DNA of 64,000 nucleotides from Morinoia aosen (taxonomy: Eukaryota > Arthropoda > Malacostraca > Amphipoda > Talitridae): NCBI GenBank assembly GCA_030386875.1, contig CM059557.1:60218514-60282513 (forward strand). The letters are read 5' to 3'. This document shows positions 42,739 through 52,163 of the stretch, one piece after another; positions within the stretch are counted from its first letter, which is position 1, and each line of letters opens with the position of its first letter. Position numbers and translations under genes: made by a program. The notes under the pieces are model-generated. The model was given only the letters and a program-made list of their open reading frames with translations. It was not told the DNA's origin and ran no database searches.

Positions 42739-43594
42739 TCTCTTAACCCGTCTCCACATGGTCGACCTACCAAGAGGTTTGAAGAAAATGGGTCAACTGT
42801 GCAACTTACTGTACATTAATTAATCATGTTAGAAGTTTCATTGGGGGTTCATTGTAAAGAGAGAGAGTTGCTCCTTCTGTCAGTGGGGAAAAAAATACTG
42901 CTACCCTAATGAAAATCTACGAAATTCGAGTTTTTATTTCGGTAAAATACAAAAAACAGAAATCAGAAAATCACTGGCCATTTTTTATTTATTGCATTTT
43001 TATGTTTTTTTATGATGCATTTTCATTGATTCGGAGTTGCTGAATCTTGTGGTATATGAATTTTTTTTCAGGTCCAATAGTTCTGGAGTTATGTGCACTA
43101 TATGTAAAACACAGTTTTTATTTGTTAGTTCATTTTGTGTATAGGCTGTTATCAAGCAGTTTTATTGTTTGTAAAGAGTTTGATATGCATAGAGCTTTTC
43201 CTCCCGAATACAATGGTGGTATTATTTTTTGCGTAGGAGTAAATCTGTGGATTTGGACTCCCATTTTTGGAACAAAAAACATAAGAAAATAAAAATGATG
43301 GCGACCTTCTTAGAGGCAGAGTGTGTGCTGGTATGCCTCAGCTACGCTGCTGGCCTTCTAAGAGGTTGTGCAGCGCCGGTAGCTACACTCCATACTGAGC
43401 AGAAGAATTCATACAGATTTGAGCTTGATACCTCTCCTTCCCTGTTCCTTCCACCTAATTTTACCTTACACCAATGAATAGCGCTCAACGAGACGCTTAA
43501 GACCATATATGGCAACCCTAGGTTTGCTGATGTGAAACATGTGCTAGCTTTGCCGACCTTCTAAGAGTCCAGGACGTGGCGACGGGTTAAGAGA
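42739..43594. mobile_element. TTAA-associated MITE, 840 bp, piggyBac-like ends
   Basis: Left TCTCTTAACCCGTCTCCACA and right (inverse) TCTCTTAACCCGTCGCCACG are nearly identical. If the element begins CCCGTC, it occupies 42747-43586 and is flanked by TTAA duplications; piggyBac elements start CCC after TTAA. The inverse match extends 4 bp outside TTAA, so the ends might instead be at 42739/43594. The interior is AT-rich with no conserved frame. Confidence 0.75.
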
Positions 43595-43756
43595 ACATCC
43601 CACTTTTTCAACTTTTTTAGTCCGATTCGTTTGAAAGTTGGCCAGTATATGTATTTTGTGAAAGTAAACCTTTTTTACTCCTGTAATTTTTTCAGTTTAG
43701 GCCTTACTTTTTTTTTTGACGAAAAATGTGTTTTTGGTATATTTTTATTGAAATTT

Positions 43757-44770
43757 CAGATTGGAACTCCTCCTTCAGTTTTGATGCTAGAACAAAAACA
43801 AAGACAGTTTTAGAACACTTGGAACATTTCTAACAAACGTGCGTTCAGTTTTTTTCAAATTCAAATTTTTATATTTTTTCAAAAATTTTTAAAATTTCAA
43901 AAATCAGCAACAATTTTTTGGGTTTAGAGGTATATATTTTTTCAAAGAATTCGAATTTGAAAAAAGCCGAACGAGCGTTTGTTAGAAATGTTTCAAGGAT
44001 TCTAAAACTGTCTTTGGATTTGTTCTAGCATCAAAACTCGAGAACTAGTCCCAGGATGAATGTTGAAAATTCAAAGTGTTGGGTATAAGCAAAAAATAAA
44101 ATTTTGTGTTGAAGTGTAATATAATGAACAATTGATGTAATTGAATGCAGTTTTAATTTTTATTTCGATACTTTCCATACATAACTTCATATTCAAACTG
44201 TGAATTGTGATTTCATAAAAAAAAAAATTATAAAAATTTGTACTTTTATCAAAAAAATAATTTTTTCTTTTTTCAGTCTGATTCTTATGAAATTTGACTA
44301 TGATATGTAACCTTTGAAAAGAAACACAATTGATTCTATTCATTTTTTTGATTCAGGCCTTAGATTTTGCAAAAATTTGACATATTGGTTTTTAGGTATT
44401 GATATTTCACTAATATTGATATTTCAAAATGGGACTCCTCCTTCAGTTTTGATGCTAGAACAAAAAAAAATGCAGTTTTAGAATCCCTGGAACATTTCTA
44501 ACACACTCACGTTCGGTTTTTTTTCCATTTCCTATTTGTTCTCTTTATATATGGGGTCAAAATCAGGAAAAAGTTGAAAAAATTTGAGTGCTTTTTATTG
44601 ATATCAATATTTCAAAATGGGACTCTTCCTTCAGTTTTGATGCTAGAACAAAAACAAATGCAGTTTTAGAATCCTTGGAACATTTCTAACAAACGCTCGT
44701 TCGGCTTTTTTCCATTTCTCATTTGTTCTCTTTTTATATGGGGTCAAAATCGGGAAAATTGAAATATTTT
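43757..44770. repeat. Palindromic and tandem cluster of a ~90-bp module
   Basis: The module CTTCAGTTTTGATGCTAGAA - GCAGTTTTAGAATCC - GGAACATTTCTAACAAACGC - GTTCGG occurs four times: 43765-43855 (plus), 43955-44043 (minus, forming a ~285-bp imperfect hairpin with the first), about 44425-44530 (plus) and about 44625-44710 (plus). The last two belong to a ~200-bp tandem duplication that also includes CATTTCYYATTTGTTCTCTT and TATGGGGTCAAAATC. Non-coding; origin unknown. Confidence 0.8.
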
Positions 44771-44780
44771 GGTCCCTTCA

Positions 44781-44804
44781 CCCCCCCCCCCCCGGGTGGG
44801 GGGG
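44781..44804. other. C13-GGGT-G7 homopolymer palindrome
   Basis: Thirteen C followed by GGGTGGGGGGG. It can fold into a G:C hairpin or i-motif/G-quadruplex-type structure and is a likely site of length variation or assembly error. It lies just beyond the 3' end of family copy D. Confidence 0.8.
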
Positions 44805-44879
44805 AATTATTGTCCTAGCGCCATAAAATTTTAGGAACAAATAGTCTACCACCTAAGGGTCCTTCTACAACAAAAACAT

Positions 44880-45653
44880 GCAAAATGACCATGACATCGA
44901 CAGGATCTGGCAAGGGTCTGGGATGGTCTCCTTAATGCTCCAGCAACAGTCGGTCATCATGTGAACGTCCCAGCGACCTTGATATCGATCTTCCATGATT
45001 TTGATATCCTGGTGAAAGTTTTCATTTCGCTCATCACTCACATGTTTGCCGGAAATGATTCAATATGACTGTTCAAGAAATGCATCTAAATAATCATTTT
45101 TCAACTTATAACCAGGAAACTTTCCTTTAAAGATGTAACTAGCCTTTGTATTTTGATTTCCTGTTTCAAAAAAGTTCCTTACGTCAGAAACAAGGAATGC
45201 TCCCATACATTTCCTCAACATCAGTCGTAGATTGAGTGAAAGCTTGATCTTTAGTCAGCTTCTTAATTTAGGGGCCATCGAAAATACCTGCCTTGAATTT
45301 TTCTGTCGTCACACAGAGGAACTGGTCACACAAATATTTGAAACAGTCACTGTCAGTATTGAGCTCCTTGACGAACTGTTTCATAAGGCCTAGCTTGATA
45401 TGAAGGGGCGGTAAAACAATTTTTTCACGTTTTATTAGGGGTTCATGAATGATGTTCTTTTCCCCGACATTGTAGCTTTCCCTAACTGGCCATTACTTCT
45501 GAATCCGGTATCTGTCTTTGACTCTGCTACTCCTGAGGGTCGTAATCAATGAGATTTGGCTTCGCCAGTTTGCTATCCCAACAAAAATTTACAATTTTTA
45601 AATCAACACAAATGATTTGTGTTCTTCATATTTGAGTGGCTCCAATACTGTTT
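44880..45653 (-). pseudogene. Copy D of unnamed multicopy arthropod family, C-terminal two-thirds
   Basis: Minus strand: TVLEPLKYEEHKSFV (about 45645-45600), then GEKNIIHEPLIKREKIVLPP and LHIKLGLMKQFVKELNTDSD continuing to FKYLCDQF (about 45480-45330, unbroken), TTEKFKAGIFDGP (about 45300), and, after frame changes, NENFHQDIKIMEDRYQGRWD followed by VHMMTDCCWSI (about 45020-44930). This corresponds block by block to copy C (PLVEREKIILPP, KPGLMKQFV, HHDIKIMEDRF). It is the best preserved C-terminal region of the four copies. No catalytic motif known to me is present. The N-terminal portion is displaced to 47541-47900 by an insertion. Confidence 0.78.
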
Positions 45654-47540
45654 TGTTGCGATACATGAGAAAAGGGGTGGGTTTAGGACCCCTCTCCCAC
45701 ACGCTGAGGGACTCTCAACCCCCGTACACATTTTATAGTATTATCCTTCATGCTTGCGTATACCTGCATACCAGACATGGAGAATAAAAGGATTGAAGAT
45801 TTACATGAATTTATTTTTGGGAAAACACGTGGCTAAATACACAAGGCATTGGAACGAAATGATTTGAAAGGGTACAACTGCGTTAATGAAAGTATGCACA
45901 TTTCTACCGCCATAAAACTTTAAACACGACATGGTATAAATGCGATGCTTGCCGATGATTCAAGTTACCAATACTCCTTCGTTGACAACAAATTACGCAT
46001 CCACAAAATCGCGGGCTCCACAGCAACACAAGCATAATATTTACGAGAATGACACATCACGATTTAACCTGTAATTGTGACAAGGTATTGAATCATATGA
46101 AGCGTCGCACCATTCACAACGTGAATTCGATCCTCGACTAAATAAACACAGGAAACCGATTGCCTATAATTTATATGATTTTGCGCAACACTTTGAAAAG
46201 CAGTTTTCTGGGTGCTGATCTACAACTGAAATTGAACTTTTATCACCACCTAACAGAGCTCTCACAACCATGAAATACTCGCCCCTTTGATAATAAGTGG
46301 TTCACTGATAGACATTCACTGCCGATGTGCTGTCGCTCACTGCTGATTTTCTTCGTCATTGCTGAGAATATCTGCTGTTCTGGACTGATCTCTCGCTGAC
46401 GCGCTGTTGGTGGACGAACTTAACTGTTGATATTCGCAACGTTAGTAATTGCATGGCTCCAAATCTTGACGCTGAAGTTGCCCGTGAGAGCGGTCCCGAT
46501 GCAGAGATGTCTGAATGCTCCGTCGCTGACGACATTTACGCTTGCCGATTACCGCTGCCTCGCTGCTGTGCTACGAATGGCTCCTGACGCACGTCAGTAC
46601 TTTGAAGTTTGTTGATACACTGGACGCCTCCTCTCGAAACTTCGATGGTTAACTTTCACTTTAGATGTTGGATTTTGGCTGCTCATGTCGAAAGTGTGCC
46701 GGCGGCGCTCTTCACTTGGAGTCAACACCGGACTTGGTATAATGCCGGGTAATACCGGCGTCTGCCGGTATTCCGGCTGCAAAACCCCTCCTTGATTATG
46801 CGTCTCTCTCGTAGCGTCACCGAGTGGAAAATCCCTCTCGAGGCTTCATCCCAACCCCTTATAAGTATTTCCCTTTCTTCCTTCGAGATTGATCTCGAAC
46901 ATTCCATTCTACAGAGGCCGTATCTGCATCCTGATTGGCGGGATCCTTGTTTGTTCTGACGTCTGGGCCTCCCATTGGTGTGTCTCAGACACACCTTCTC
47001 GCGTCATTCCTTTGGCGAGCGGTGATTGGCTCAGGTCGTGTGGGACTCTGTCCCTACGTCACGTCCGCCTCTTGCCCTCCGAAGTCTCGCCCTGTGTGCC
47101 ATGTGTGCGCTTGTGTTGTGTGTGTGTGCTTCGATGTGTGTTGTGTGTTTGAGTCGTTCACGATGCCTGCGCTCTCAGTCTGGTGAAGTGCTGGTCGCAA
47201 GGTTGGCATTTATCAATGTTGGGCTCTTGAGGCCGTGAAATATTATACACACGTTTCTCCAGCTCAGCTTTTCTTGTGTCGAGCTCGCACTTGAGATATC
47301 GCTAAAACAATCGCTGCTTGTTTTCGACAGAACAGTGAAGAATTGACCTTACACCCGGGTACACTTTCGTTGCTATATTCACACGCTCAAGAATACCAGT
47401 GATAACGGTTTTTTGACTTTTCCTAAGTGAAGTATTTTCCCAAAAAAAAACATTTTACGAGCCTGTTTCCCCAAAAAATATTTTACGAGAGTATTTCTCA
47501 AAAATTCCCAAAAACGTTTGATGAGAGTAGTATTTCCTCA
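45654..47540. mobile_element. 1.89-kb insertion splitting family copy D, candidate solo LTR
   Basis: The family reading 'HLKENYEDI-K-TVLEPLKYEEH' is interrupted exactly here. The insert begins TGTTGCGATACATGAG and ends TATTTCCTCA, i.e. TG...CA, with CTGTTT (45648-45653) and CAGTTT (47541-47546) as a possible 6-bp target duplication with one mismatch. It contains no long frame. GC content rises sharply in 46250-47240. Three inverted CCAAT boxes (ATTGG at 46934, 46974, 47025), a TGACGTC box (46957-46963) and an ATATTATA box (about 47239) lie in the right third. A ~30-bp degenerate repeat (TTTCCC-CAAAAA-TTTTACGAG) precedes the right end. A TSD of 5-6 bp plus TG/CA suits an LTR retrotransposon; no second LTR or internal domain is seen. 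Confidence 0.5.
46934..47250 (+). promoter_or_regulatory. Candidate promoter: three CCAAT boxes, CRE-like and TATA-like boxes
   Basis: Inverted CCAAT motifs at 46934-46938, 46974-46978 and 47025-47029, a TGACGTC element at 46957-46963 and AATATTATA near 47238-47246, within a CpG-rich block. If the surrounding 1.89-kb insertion is an LTR, this would be its U3 region. No transcript start is demonstrated. Confidence 0.35.
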
Positions 47541-47900
47541 CAGTTTAGATGTCTTCATAGTTTTCTTTGAGGTGTTCTGAGTGTCCTATGGGCACTTCGC
47601 CCAAGACGTTGCCTATTTGTAATAGAAAGCGTTCCAGACTCCGTTTAGAGCGATCTATGAGGAGGCGACACTCTTTCGGGTCATATCCAGTAGCTCTTAT
47701 CGTGGTTTTTAAACCAGGAATATCACAACAGCTAGTGGGCGAAGTTGAATTTAGAATCTATGAACTGTAAGAAGTTATTTTCTATGATACGAGAAAATAT
47801 TAGCTTAGCATCAATTCCCAGCCAGTTTTTATCTTCTAACCGTGAAGCCACCAATTCTAGTATGTCTCGAATTGGTTTAAGTTTAAGTTTAAGGTTTAAA
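47541..47900 (-). pseudogene. Copy D of unnamed family, N-terminal side of the insertion
   Basis: Minus strand: ELVASRLEDKNWLGID (about 47865-47820; family 'AELLGSRLKEKNLLxPGT'), then FLQFIDSKFNFA, WxxPERVSPPHRS in outline, and SKRSLERFLLQIGNVLGEVP with IGHSEHLKENYEDI (about 47645-47547; family 'SSKRSLKAVLLHNGNxxPSIPIGHSVHLKExYExxK'). It joins directly with 45653 once the insertion is removed. Frameshifts are present. Confidence 0.7.
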
Positions 47901-47953
47901 GTTCAAGTACAAAGTTTAAGTTGTAGGTTTAAAGTTCAAGTACAAGTTTAAGT
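47876..47953 (+). repeat. 33-bp two-copy tandem repeat of TTTAAGTTC words
   Basis: AGGTTTAAAGTTCAAGTACAA starts at 47892 and again at 47925, embedded in further TTTAAG words. It marks the broken N-terminal edge of family copy D. Confidence 0.8.
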
Positions 47954-48699
47954 AATTCAGTTAGGCTGCGGTAATTTATGATAATAACACCGAGAAACGG
48001 GACGTTTGCCAAGGAAGAATTTCTTGGACCTACGGACAAGGGTGTGTGACAAAAGCGCCCATACCGCCAGCACACTCACCGCGTACGACACATCCCATGG
48101 GCTCGCAATTAGAGCAGTGGAGTCGACCTCCCAAGGTGCCAGACTAAGGCCTCCAGAATCAACGGCGCTAAGGCGTGGCGAGTGACCGACGACCGGCTCC
48201 AGCGCCCTCCAGCGTGCGCGCTTCCGGCTGGCGAGGCACTCGGGGACCCGGGAACCAGCACATGCCTAGGTGGCACTCAATTGTTCCACGGCTGAGGCTG
48301 AACGTAATGGTGGCGATGACAGGCTGAACAGAGCTGAGACATGTGTGTGTGGTTGGGTTAGAGAGGTGTCTGTCGACCCATCAACAGCACGAGCTGATTG
48401 CACGTTGGCATCGAAATAATAGTTTGCAATGAGTATGCCGCCGATAAGACGCAGTCAGACAGTCAAGTCTACTTTGTTTTGTAGGATATTAATATTTTAT
48501 AACAGGATGTTTATATTTTAAACAAACAGGGTATTAATATTTTATACAGAACGCATGCAACCAAAAGTGTGTTCCCAAGGAATTATGAGAGGGAACTGGT
48601 CACTAGTACAAGGGCTTGAGAATAGTTGCCGGTAAATAAAGCGGCAATATGAGAAGAAGTTACATCAGATCGAAGTGACTACATAAGCCTCTTGAAGAC
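47954..48699. other. GC-rich island then AT-rich sequence, nothing assigned
   Basis: 48040-48340 is strikingly GC-rich and CpG-containing (e.g. GGCGAGTGACCGACGACCGG, CGTGCGCGCTTCCGGCTGGC) against an AT-rich background, but it has no open frame or tRNA/rRNA-like structure that I recognise. It could be a CpG island of an unseen gene or a fragment of an unrecognised element. Confidence 0.4.
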
Positions 48700-50290
48700 A
48701 AAGAGGTTGGATCGGAATTATTCAACATAAAGAGATGAATTTGCTATACCCATTGCTGAATAAAGGTCCCGCAGGAATCTTTTGTAGGGTAATTTCAGGC
48801 AAAGTGATGGGCATTTGAGTCCATGCTGATAATGGAAGAGGATGCTGAAAATAAAGAAGTGGAAGTTCAGAGATTAGTACAGAATTAGGAAGGTTAGGAT
48901 GAATGAACTCGGAACAGATAGATATTGTGCGTTAAAAAATAGTTGTACTTTTCGTACAGGCTTCAAGAGAACACGCTATGGGTATGATAGTATGGGGAAT
49001 AAAATTTTGCACTAAAACTACTGTGCCCTCGTGACTTGTAGTAGGCTGGTTATAGGCTTTCATGCTGATTCTATTAGGTTTTAACAATATTTTCTGTAAA
49101 CTAAGTACACTGTGCTAGACCTCTGTCATACGTTACCGCACGTATGACCGACGTGGAAAAAAACTGTCATTCCATAGTATAAAACTAAAGTTTAACATGA
49201 ATTTGAAGTAGATGACAGACCTAGACTGATCGGTGATTTATTAACAACCATAGCATCAGCTTTGAGAATTTACGTGAGTTCTGTAATACTTTGGTACCCA
49301 AGTCCGGTAATACTTTGGATTTTTCTGACATATAGGTGGCAATACAAAGTTTTATGATGATAGGTTGTACTTTTAGTATTAATTGAGCTAATTCAAAACA
49401 GAATGAGTTTGGAGGTGAATTGAGAAAAGATTGAAAATGATGGCTAACATGATTTAAAGGGTTATTAAGATTGCAGCCATTTCTACAGCAAGTGGTGATA
49501 CATAAATGAGATGGATGAATGTCCGACTTACGAAGACTTACCTCGAAGGAAGGTGATTGGTTGTTGGAAATATCCTGTGATGAGTGCTTTTGTTGAACTG
49601 GAGTTTACAGAAATGAAAAGGAGCGTGCAGTTGACGGCTGAGATGACAGGGTGTGGGACCTCTCAACTTCCTCCATCATGAGGCGAGTAAAAGATGGGAA
49701 AGTAGTGGCTGAAGGGATATTAGAAGAAAATTTATTTTGAGTTTTTTCTTCAAAAGGGGGGTTAGGATAGAGCTCATTCTGCAAAAGGATGCTGCTGGGA
49801 TGGGGATGCTGCTGACTAGTAGATATTACAGGTTGATTTGAAAGAGGCATTACAGTGAGTGCATCTCTGGCTGTCCCTCAGGCTTCTGTTGAGATAAAGC
49901 CGAACGGTGACGTACTTGTTTCTCAGGTATGTAGGCATCGCAGTCTTGAAGTTGCAGGGTGAGGCCCCTTCCTGACTGCTGGAGTTCTAGAGGTTGGGCA
50001 GATTTCTGATTGATTGCTTTGAGCACAAGGGCTGCCCACCGGAGATTTACGGCTGCACCTTTTGTGAGTGTAGCCCTATCGGTAACACTGAACACAGCGT
50101 AGAGTACTGAGATGATACATGTTTAGGAGGTGCATAGAATATATATTTTATGCGGATTTTAGGGAGAAGAATAGGGCAAGGATGGTGAAAACATATTGTG
50201 GAATACGAGCTTTGCAGTGGTGGAAAGGATTTTTCGAATTCCAATTTCCTCGATGGGTTTAAAGTCTTCCAGAAAAATTCAAAAAGCTAA
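48700..50290 (-). pseudogene. I-like LINE: ORF1 zinc-knuckle region and endonuclease, decayed
   Basis: Minus strand in order: KIRIKYIFYAPPKHVSSQ (about 50170-50110) followed by decayed CCHC-like knuckles, readable across frames as LHSQKV...SPCAQSNQSEICP and GPHPATSR...DCDAYIPEKQV (50070-49920). The 'GPHPAxxxxCxAYxxEK' ending is characteristic of I/jockey ORF1 proteins. Then the endonuclease: a start equivalent to 'ILxWNCNGI' near 49480, ELAQLILKVQPIII (family 'ELxxLIxExxPxIIxLQET'), and TVVLVQNFIPHTII (about 49010; family 'GGVAILVKNSIPHxxI') followed by ISICSEFIL. Stops in all frames. The RT/RNase H half expected downstream on this strand is absent here, but such a half lies at 39.0-40.8 kb. 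Confidence 0.6.
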
Positions 50291-50651
50291 CATAGAGTTC
50301 AGGGGCAAAAATTGTACCACAGTTGAATTGTATGCTCTATGCATCAGAGGTATTGAGTAGAACTGAAACATTGTCAAGCTTTTTAGTTTTAACTGTAAGT
50401 TATTTTTGAACGTGATCCAAGTTTTTGTACTGATCAGCAGTGTAACAGAACGGTGGTGTTCTATTGTTTCAACAGCATCGCATAATTAGGCTATGGGGGC
50501 CAGTGTTGCAGAATGAATTCTTTTTGGATAGTCAGGTTTTAGGATCTGTTCTACTCGTAACTAGTAGTCTTCTAGTTTCGGGGAAGTGTTGAAGTTTTCA
50601 TCAGAGTTCAAGCTGATTCTTGGACTAGACTTGGTGGGATGTGATAATGTA

Positions 50652-52161
50652 CAGGTGTGGCTAATGATTTTGAGATTTTTTTTTCATTTCAGAGCTTGAT
50701 CTCAGAATATACTTATTCCTAATCGTTAACGGTCCTACAATGTTACAAAATTACTTGAAGCGATGTTTAAAAAATAAAATTACGTTGATTTTCTTAAAAA
50801 TTGACTAATTTTACTTGTCCTTGATTACGAAAAACTTATTTGTACTAGTTTAAAAACTGGTACGGACATTAAAACTGATGAAAAAATCGTTTGGAAGGTG
50901 AGTGTCATGTTTATTTACACATGTTTGGTGGAATTATTGTACAGATTTTTAAACAATGTTATCTCTACCAGATTCAAAATCATGGTTATTTAGACAGAAA
51001 TTAGGAAAACCATCATTCTTCTTCATCAGGGTGGTCTATCAAATTAGGAAATCGTTGCCAAACAGCTTGCATCATCGTCACTTGTCTACAGATTGATGAA
51101 ACAATTCCAAGAGACGAAATCCATAGTGGCAAGGACAACCCCTATCAGGAAAAGATTGTCGTCGGTTCGTCGAGATTGGGCTTTAGTGCGCTACTTGTTA
51201 CGGAAAAGGACTACCAGCAATTTAAACCTTGCGCCAGAATGGGAGAAAGATGGAGTCCATGCCTCAGCGTGAACTATTTGATGTTGACTTTTCGACAACG
51301 GACTTGCTTCAAGGAGAGCTGCGAAGAATCCTCTTTTGACGGTGAAGAACAATAAAGACCGGCTCAATTTTTGTAGGAAGTACCAGCATTTAATTGCTGA
51401 ACAATTGGGCAAAGTCATTTTCTCCGATGAGTCTCCGTTCTCCCTTTTTGCCACCATCGGGAAAAGCCTCGTGCGACAAAGAAAAGGCGAGAGATTAAAC
51501 AAAGAGCGTGTCGTTCCATCGGTCGAGCATCCTGCTCCTCTTCACGTCTGGGGTTGCTTTTCAGGTAAGGGAACTGGAGCACTGGCGGTTTTACCCAAAA
51601 AATCAACAATGAATTCGGCCTGGTACCTGAAAGTCTTAAAAGATCATCTCCTTCCAACGATAGCTGGTTAGTTTCCCAACGAAAAGGTGGTTTGCCAACA
51701 TGATGAAACTCACTGTCATAATGCAAGAATGGTTGAAAAGTTCCTGGACGACAATGGAGTGGAGATTTTAGGTACTTGGCCTGGAAATTTGGGTGATCTG
51801 AACCCGATCAAAAATTTATGGCCGATCATCAAAAGTCGAGGGACCTTGACTTATTTAGCGCAACTAGGAGCCTAAATTGAAGAAGATTAGAAGTTGTTTG
51901 GTCATAACATAATTGAAAAATTAGTAAAAAACATGCAAAAACGCATCAGAACAGTTTCGAAGAATCGTGGTCAACAATGCAGATATTAAAAATTACTTTT
52001 TTGTTTTTCAAGTTAGTAAAAATTGTTTGTGGGCAATTTTTGTTTTATTTACCCATTCTAATGTTTTCCGGAAGCAACCAATTGAAAACAACGCAAGACT
52101 ACACCTTAGTTTAACTAGAAAATAGAAAAACTCATTCTCCCGAAATCTTTGACCACACTTG
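50652..52161 (+). mobile_element. Full-length Tc1-type transposon with TIRs and TA duplication
   Basis: Left end CAGGTGTGGCTAATGATTTT and right end (inverse) CAAGTGTGGTCAAAGATTTC; TA on both sides (50650-50651, 52162-52163). Length is 1510 bp, normal for Tc1 elements with a single transposase gene. The transposase inside is in the plus orientation and is inactivated, so the element is complete in structure but dead. Confidence 0.92.
51030..51875 (+). pseudogene. Tc1-type transposase, inactivated
   Basis: DNA cut-and-paste transposase. The N-terminal helix-turn-helix is readable across frames (about 51030-51180): LASSSLVYRLMKQFQETKSI. The catalytic core then runs in one frame from 51336: LLTVKNNKDRLNFC, KVIFSDESPF with the first catalytic Asp (codon 51426-51428), PLHVWGCFSGKGTG, an in-frame TAG at 51669-51671, then VVCQHDETHCHNARMVEKFL with the second Asp (51702-51704), and WPGNLGDLNPIKNLWPIIK. 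In Tc1 elements the last motif is NPIENLW with catalytic Glu; here the codon at 51810-51812 is Lys, so the triad is broken (35 residues after the second Asp instead of the common 34). Frameshifts precede 51336. There are thus at least three independent lesions. Confidence 0.9.
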
Positions 52162-52163
52162 TA

